Source: Bordetella parapertussis (lineage in GTDB: Bacteria > Pseudomonadota > Gammaproteobacteria > Burkholderiales > Burkholderiaceae_B). From it: a DNA stretch of 11,753 nucleotides. Position 1 is the stretch's first letter; each line of letters starts with the position of its first letter. Location: NCBI GenBank assembly GCA_945882005.1, contig CAMCWG010000065.1:1-11753 (forward strand), written 5' to 3'. Made by a program: the position numbers and the translations under genes. The notes beneath the pieces are model-generated. The model made no database searches. It was given only the letters and a program-made list of their open reading frames with translations, and was not told the DNA's origin. This document shows positions 8,045 through 11,753 of the stretch, piece by piece.

Positions 8045-8965
8045 ATGGATAAATTGCGCGCCATTGAAGTGTTTATCGAGGTCGCCCAGGGGTTGAGCTT
8101 CTCTGGCGCGGCGCAGCGCTTAGGCATGGCCAAGGGCAACGTCACTAAACATATCGCCTGGCTTGAGCAAACCATGGGCGCGCAGTTACTTACCCGCAGC
8201 ACAAAAAGCGTCAGCTTGACCGAATCCGGCCTTTCTCTTTTAGAAAATGGCCGCGAGCTGCTGGAACGCGCTGAGGGGGTTGAGGCTGCAGTTCGGCAGT
8301 CTGTAAAAGAGCCCAAAGGCATGCTGCGCCTGGGGGCGCCTCCCTCGTTTGGCGCTTTTCACCTCGTACCCATCATCACCGCCTTTTCCTCCGCGCATCC
8401 GGACATACAAGTGGTGCTTTATCTTGACGATGGGCGCAGCGATTTGGTGTCCGAGGGGCTGGATATGTCTGTGCGCATTGCTTCCAGCCTCAAAGACACC
8501 TCGCACGTGGCGCATCGCTTGGCGGTGGTGCCCCAACTGCTCGTGGCCTCGCCAGAGTACCTGACCCGTCGTGGTACACCCAAGACGGTGTCCGATCTTG
8601 CTGAGCACGATTGCATGGTGCATGCCTTGAAGTCGCCCACCAATATCTGGACCTTTTTTAACGATCGTGCAGGCAAAACCAGCGTACGGGTGCGCGGCAC
8701 GATTCGAGCGAACTTTGGCGAACCCTTGCGCCACGCCGCCCTGCTTGGGCATGGCATTTCCATGCACCCGACCTATATGGTGATGCAGGATATTCAGGCT
8801 GGTCGCCTAGTGAGCGTGATGCCTGAATTCAAGCCTATTGGCGTTGATATTTATGCAGTATTTCCCAGCCGCAAGAACTTGCCACTGCGGGTGAGAACGT
8901 TTCTGGATTTCTTACGGCAATGGTTCTCGGCAGCGGATTGGCACGCCTTTCAAAACGTGCCGTAA
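8045..8965 (+). CDS. LysR-family transcriptional regulator
   Basis: This encodes 306 residues, a standard LysR length. Residues 1-60 form the winged helix-turn-helix: MDKLRAIEVFIEVA, then SFSGAAQRLGMAKGNVTKHI as the helix-turn-helix core, and LLTRSTKSVSLTESG as the wing. A linker helix (about 64-90) follows, and the C-terminal effector domain begins around GMLRLGAPPSFG. The start at 8045 gives the canonical N-terminus. No clear Shine-Dalgarno precedes it, so translation may be weak or partly leaderless. The gene is divergent from the dioxygenase-Bug pair and is most likely their regulator, responding to the substrate or a metabolite; this is the usual arrangement but is not shown directly. 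It ends 122 bp before ssb. Confidence 0.94.
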   Translation: MDKLRAIEVFIEVAQGLSFSGAAQRLGMAKGNVTKHIAWLEQTMGAQLLTRSTKSVSLTESGLSLLENGRELLERAEGVEAAVRQSVKEPKGMLRLGAPPSFGAFHLVPIITAFSSAHPDIQVVLYLDDGRSDLVSEGLDMSVRIASSLKDTSHVAHRLAVVPQLLVASPEYLTRRGTPKTVSDLAEHDCMVHALKSPTNIWTFFNDRAGKTSVRVRGTIRANFGEPLRHAALLGHGISMHPTYMVMQDIQAGRLVSVMPEFKPIGVDIYAVFPSRKNLPLRVRTFLDFLRQWFSAADWHAFQNVP

Positions 8966-9087
8966 ACTGTCTACATTGCGTAGTTTTGCGGCTAGCGGTG
9001 GTTTGCTAGTTCGGCCATGATGGCATTTAGTACGAGCCCGATTGGGCATTGATGAATAGAGTAGTTTTTTAATATACGGAGATCGGC
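8966..9087 (+). promoter_or_regulatory. Upstream region of ssb with its ribosome binding site
   Basis: These 122 bp hold no gene. GGAG at 9078-9081 is the ssb ribosome site, 6 nt before the ATG. A TTGATG at 9049-9054 and AT-rich TAATAT at 9070-9075 resemble promoter elements, but a transcript starting there would cut off the ribosome site. The real promoter probably lies further up, and I cannot place it. A 5-bp inverted repeat, CTAGC/GCTAG (8992-8996 and 9005-9009), has no following T-run. No LexA-like CTGT-N8-ACAG box was found. Confidence 0.35.
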
Positions 9088-9561
9088 ATGGCCTCGGTCA
9101 ATAAAGTGATTTTGGTTGGTAATCTTGGACGTGACCCCGAGGTCCGTTACAGCCCAGATGGTGCAGCCATTTGTAACGTGTCGATTGCGACCACCAGCAA
9201 CTGGAAAGATAAAACCTCGGGCGAGCGCCGCGAAGAAACCGAGTGGCATCGCGTGGTGTTCTACAACCGTCTTGCTGAGATCGCCGGCGAATACTTACGC
9301 AAAGGTCGTCCTGTCTACGTTGAAGGTCGACTCAAAACGCGCAAGTGGCAAAACAAAGAAGGCGTCGACCAGTACACGACTGAAGTCATCGCCGACCAAA
9401 TGCAAATGCTCGGTGGGCGTGACGGTGCCGAGGGTGGTTCGATGGGCGGTGGCGAAGGTGCACCACGTCCAGCAGCTCGCGCTCCCCAGGCGCAGCGTCC
9501 AGCCGCTCCTGCAGCTGGCGCCACCAATCTGGCTGACATGGATGACGACATTCCGTTTTAA
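9088..9561 (+). CDS. ssb: Single-stranded DNA-binding protein
   Basis: This encodes 157 residues. SSB coats single-stranded DNA during replication, recombination and repair, and recruits partner enzymes through its tail. The N-terminal OB fold (about 1-110) is nearly colinear with E. coli [21 protein letters not shown] at 4-21, [26 protein letters not shown] and TRKWQNKEG. The DNA-stacking aromatics match as Trp39, Trp53 and Trp87. Residues 110-148 form a Gly/Pro/Ala/Gln-rich disordered linker. The last residues, MDDDIPF, are the conserved acidic tip that binds partner proteins. GGAG 6 nt before the ATG supports the start. In E. coli ssb lies divergent to uvrA; here the permease and the LysR/dioxygenase/Bug genes come between them. 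Confidence 0.97.
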   Translation: MASVNKVILVGNLGRDPEVRYSPDGAAICNVSIATTSNWKDKTSGERREETEWHRVVFYNRLAEIAGEYLRKGRPVYVEGRLKTRKWQNKEGVDQYTTEVIADQMQMLGGRDGAEGGSMGGGEGAPRPAARAPQAQRPAAPAAGATNLADMDDDIPF

Positions 9562-9680
9562 ACCCAGCTAACTCAAGTTGCGTGCGCTGTAATGCTTGCT
9601 TACAAAATAGTGAGCCGAACAGCGCGCAAATCTCTCCTCGTTTCGTTGCGCTCGGCGCAAGACTTCCGTACCATCACGGT
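9562..9680. other. Intergenic region between ssb and the coiled-coil protein
   Basis: I see no promoter or T-run terminator in these 119 bp. A short GC-rich inverted repeat lies near the downstream end. Transcription of the small gene could come from ssb read-through or from a promoter I do not recognise. Confidence 0.4.
9646..9660 (+). repeat. GC-rich 6-bp hairpin downstream of ssb
   Basis: TTGCGC and GCGCAA are perfect reverse complements with a 3-nt TCG loop. The hairpin lies 85 nt after the ssb stop and 20 nt before the next start. There is no following run of T, so a canonical terminator is not supported. It could be a processing or stability structure, or chance. Confidence 0.35.
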
Positions 9681-9935
9681 ATGGAAAAACGTGTCACCAC
9701 CCTCGAAGTTTTAATGAGTCAAACGGCGAAGTCTATTGATCGCCTTGATCGCTCAATCGTTGACTTGCGGGGTGATTTAAATCATTCCATTAAAGACCTC
9801 CGACTTGAACACAATCAGTCTATCGGGGGTTTGCGTCGTGACATGGATCGTAAATTTTTGTGGCTCATCGGTGTTCAGCTGGCAGGGCTTGCGGCGATGA
9901 TGGGTGCAATTGCGCGACTCGCTCAAGTACTTTAA
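9681..9935 (+). CDS. Small coiled-coil protein with C-terminal transmembrane anchor
   Basis: This encodes 84 residues and is not recognised as a named family. Residues 1-57 are charged and helical. From residue 25 they show three consecutive 11-residue units that each begin Ser-Ile and have Leu at position 5: SIVDLRGDLNH, SIKDLRLEHNQ and SIGGLRRDMDR. A partial unit SIDRLDR precedes them. Such hendecads suit a parallel, right-handed coiled coil. Residues 59-82 are one hydrophobic segment, FLWLIGVQLAGLAAMMGAIA, preceded by RRDMDRK, so the coil should be cytoplasmic and the tail inserted in the inner membrane. Starts at 9681 and 9714 (residue 12) are both possible; neither has a good ribosome site, and I prefer 9681 by length. 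The SDR-like gene follows after 13 nt, suggesting a shared transcript. A role near the membrane or as an oligomerising scaffold is a guess. Confidence 0.65.
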   Translation: MEKRVTTLEVLMSQTAKSIDRLDRSIVDLRGDLNHSIKDLRLEHNQSIGGLRRDMDRKFLWLIGVQLAGLAAMMGAIARLAQVL

Positions 9936-9948
9936 ACAAAGGGACATC

Positions 9949-10728
9949 ATGGATTTAGGAATTCGCGGTAGACAGGCAATCGTTTGCGCTTCGAGTAAAG
10001 GCCTTGGTTTAGCCTGTGCACAGCAACTCGCGCGCGAGGGTGTCAATGTTCTGATGCTTGCGCGCGGTGCCGAGGCTCTCGAAGCGGCTGCCCAAGCCAT
10101 CCGTGCCGAGACCGGCGTGAACGTCAGCACCATTGCTACCGACATCACGACGCCAGAGGGCCGTGCAAAAGTGTTGGCGCTCTGCCCAAATCCCGATATT
10201 TTGGTGACCAATGCAGGTGGCCCCAAGCCTGGTGATTTTCGTAACTGGAGTCGTGATGACTGGGTTGCCGCTGTTGATGCCAACATGATCACACCGATCG
10301 AACTGATTCGCGCCACCGTAGACGGCATGATCGAGCGCAAGTTTGGCCGCATCGTCAACATCACTTCCGCTTCGGTTAAGCAACCGATTGAATCGCTTGG
10401 TTTGTCAAACGGCGCACGCGCGGGCCTCACCGGTTTTGTATCGGGTCTTGCGCGTCAAATCGTGTCGCACAACGTCACGATTAACAACCTCTTGCCGGGT
10501 CCGTTTGCAACCGACCGCCTGACACAAAATGCCGCGGTCCGGGCTAAAGAAAGTGGCCAGACGATTGAGCAAATTCAAAACGCACGCAAAGCAACCGTCC
10601 CAGCGCGTCGTTTCGGTGAGCCCGCTGAGTTTGGTCAAGCTTGTGCGTTCTTGTGCAGCGCAGGTGCAGGGTTTATGACGGGACAAAACCTCGTCTTAGA
10701 CGGTGGCACCTATCCAGGCACGCTCTAA
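9949..10728 (+). CDS. Divergent SDR-family oxidoreductase-like protein lacking the YxxxK motif
   Basis: This encodes 259 residues with a whole SDR (Rossmann) fold, but the active-site signature is altered. The cofactor loop reads ASSKGLG (14-20), where the usual first TG is Ala-Ser. TNAGG at 87-91, Asn112 in DANM and Ser140 in NITSAS are kept. The catalytic Tyr and Lys positions appear as Ser153 and Arg157 in LSNGARAGL; the canonical form is Y-x-x-x-K-A-x-L. The C-terminus is normal for the fold: NNLLPGPFATDRL at about 179-191 and MTGQNLVLDGG at 243-253. From memory this fits the group called BKR-like SDR-like, described as lacking the perfect cofactor motif and tetrad. The chemistry is therefore uncertain: it may be a reductase with another acid/base, or a binding protein. 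AAAGGGA at 9938-9944 supports the ATG at 9949. It lies 13 nt after the small membrane protein and upstream of a sugar-acid-type dehydratase. Confidence 0.88.
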   Translation: MDLGIRGRQAIVCASSKGLGLACAQQLAREGVNVLMLARGAEALEAAAQAIRAETGVNVSTIATDITTPEGRAKVLALCPNPDILVTNAGGPKPGDFRNWSRDDWVAAVDANMITPIELIRATVDGMIERKFGRIVNITSASVKQPIESLGLSNGARAGLTGFVSGLARQIVSHNVTINNLLPGPFATDRLTQNAAVRAKESGQTIEQIQNARKATVPARRFGEPAEFGQACAFLCSAGAGFMTGQNLVLDGGTYPGTL

Positions 10729-10812
10729 GCCGATAGCGTTAATCAAGCGCTAAAAGAGGCTACGATTCAGCCAGACAAATTTTGCCAAAAACATTCTTTC
10801 AGGTGCATGCAC
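10729..10812 (+). promoter_or_regulatory. Intergenic region upstream of the dehydratase gene
   Basis: This 84-bp gap contains two palindromic elements. TAGCG (10734-10738) and CGCTA (10748-10752) form a 5-bp stem that can extend by two A-T pairs with a bulged G; no T-run follows. TTTTG-C-CAAAA at 10780-10790 is a perfect inverted repeat with one central base and could be an operator. AGGT at 10801-10804 is the likely ribosome site for the ATG at 10813. I could not place -35/-10 elements with confidence. Confidence 0.35.
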
Positions 10813-11753
10813 ATGTCACAAGACGATAACAAGAAAGGCCACTCGATTAACCCAGCAGCAAGTGAAGACGGCATATCAAAGGGATTAGCAAACTACGGAG
10901 ACCGTGGGTTTTCGTTATTTTTGCGCAAAGCTTTCATCAAAGGCGCGGGTTACACCGATTCGGCACTCGAGCGCCCCGTTATTGGCATCACCAACACCGG
11001 AAGTTCCTATAACCCCTGCCACGGCAATGCCCCGCAGCTGATCGAAGCTGTTAAGCGCGGCGTTATGCTGGCCGGCGGTTTGCCGATGGACTTCCCAACG
11101 ATTTCAATCCACGAGAGTTTTTCGCAACCCAACAGCATGTTCTTGCGAAACCTGATGTCAATGGACACCGAAGAACTGCTGCGCGCGCAACCTATGGATG
11201 CGGTGGTGTTGATCGGTGGTTGCGACAAGACCGTGCCTGCACAGCTGATGGGTGCAGCCTCTGCTGGTTTGCCCGCGGTACAGTTGATTACCGGTTCCAT
11301 GCTCACTGGCTCGCATCGCAGTGAGCGTGTCGGGGCGTGTACGGATTGCCGTCGCTATTGGGGTAAGTTCCGCGCGGAGGAAATCGACGCGGAAGAAATT
11401 GCTGAGGTCAACAGCCAGTTGGTCGCGAGCGTGGGCACCTGTTCAGTGATGGGTACGGCCAGTACCATGGCCTGTATCGCCGAAGCGCTTGGCATGACCG
11501 TACCGGGCGGTGCCTCGCCACCTGCTGTCACTGCAGACCGTATTCGCGTCGCAGAGCAAAGCGGTACGCTTGCCGTTGAAATCGCGCGCAAGCGGTTAAC
11601 GATCGACAAAATCTTGACCGAGAAAGCTTTTGAAAACGCTATGCGCGTGTTGCTGGCGATTGGTGGCTCGACTAACGGCATCGTGCACTTGACTGCCATT
11701 GCAGGCCGTATGGGTTTTGAGATGGATCTCAAAGCACTGGACCGCATGGGCCG
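10813..11753 (+). CDS. IlvD/Edd-family dehydratase, [2Fe-2S] sugar-acid type, 5' part
   Basis: The first 313 residues are present and the frame runs off the window; the usual length is about 570-590. The start at 10813 has AGGT 8 nt upstream; an in-frame ATG at 10807 is too close to it. The family removes water from 2,3-dihydroxy acids, using an Fe-S cluster and Mg. The three cluster cysteines are Cys69 in NPCHGN, Cys137 in GGCDKT and Cys210 in GTCSVMGTASTM. These sit exactly ten residues beyond the ligands I recall for Rhizobium L-arabinonate dehydratase (59, 127, 200). Lys139 matches its carboxylated Mg-binding lysine. ACTDCRRYWGKFRAEEID at 175-192 is also typical of that branch. I therefore favour a sugar-acid dehydratase (arabinonate/xylonate type) over the isoleucine-valine enzyme IlvD, with the actual substrate open. 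The catalytic serine lies beyond the window. The upstream SDR-like gene may belong to the same pathway. Confidence 0.92.
   Translation, partial: MSQDDNKKGHSINPAASEDGISKGLANYGDRGFSLFLRKAFIKGAGYTDSALERPVIGITNTGSSYNPCHGNAPQLIEAVKRGVMLAGGLPMDFPTISIHESFSQPNSMFLRNLMSMDTEELLRAQPMDAVVLIGGCDKTVPAQLMGAASAGLPAVQLITGSMLTGSHRSERVGACTDCRRYWGKFRAEEIDAEEIAEVNSQLVASVGTCSVMGTASTMACIAEALGMTVPGGASPPAVTADRIRVAEQSGTLAVEIARKRLTIDKILTEKAFENAMRVLLAIGGSTNGIVHLTAIAGRMGFEMDLKALDRMG

Noticed and set aside
8240..8767. 175-codon minus-strand open frame inside lysR
   Set aside because: It is entirely opposite a well-supported LysR gene and has no domain signal or ribosome site.
5999..9087. Mobile element carrying the dioxygenase-Bug-LysR cassette
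   Set aside because: No transposase, integrase, terminal inverted repeats or target-site duplications could be seen at either edge.
9582..9680. Upstream extension of the coiled-coil protein from a GTG at 9582
   Set aside because: The added residues are compositionally unlike the rest, there is no ribosome site, and the extension crosses the GC-rich hairpin.
9777..10430. 217-codon open frame on the minus strand
   Set aside because: It lies opposite the SDR-like and coiled-coil genes, has no recognisable protein features, and fits a shadow frame of real coding sequence.

Overview
The window looks like chromosomal DNA of a betaproteobacterium, most likely an Alcaligenaceae-type Burkholderiales. 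The evidence is an orphan Bug-type tripartite tricarboxylate-family binding protein next to catabolic genes, a uvrA / YajR-like permease / ssb neighbourhood, and proteins that read as typical of that order. The DNA is only moderately GC-rich, so a high-GC genus such as Bordetella is less likely. The genus cannot be fixed from this sequence. There is no rRNA, tRNA, insertion sequence, prophage gene or CRISPR array.

Layout. Positions 1-1830 (+) hold the 3' part of a dGTPase-like HD-domain gene (dgt), followed 13 nt later by an unrecognised lipoprotein with eight cysteines in its exported part. The lipoprotein gene runs tail-to-tail into uvrA (4722-1807, -), and the two coding regions overlap by 24 bp. 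uvrA is divergent from a YajR-like MFS permease (4808-5998, +), and an 85-bp gap between them carries the promoters. Convergent to the permease lies a two-gene minus-strand unit, a TauD/TfdA-type dioxygenase followed by a Bug periplasmic binding protein. It is read away from a divergent LysR regulator (8045-8965, +). Then come ssb (9088-9561, +), a small coiled-coil protein with a C-terminal membrane anchor (9681-9935), a divergent short-chain dehydrogenase-like protein lacking the YxxxK motif (9949-10728), and the first 313 codons of an IlvD/Edd dehydratase of the [2Fe-2S] sugar-acid type (10813 to the window end).

How the parts fit. Three housekeeping DNA functions are present: nucleotide-pool control (dgt), nucleotide excision repair (uvrA) and single-strand binding (ssb). 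The dioxygenase, Bug and LysR genes look like a self-contained, substrate-responsive uptake/oxidation cassette set between the permease and ssb. The SDR-like and dehydratase genes suggest a second catabolic patch, probably for sugar acids or related hydroxy acids. No clearly new multi-gene system is visible. The points most worth following up are the SDR with altered active-site residues, the hendecad-repeat membrane protein beside ssb, the cysteine-rich lipoprotein, a strong hairpin in the first codons of the Bug gene, and the palindromes in the dioxygenase-lysR divergent region.
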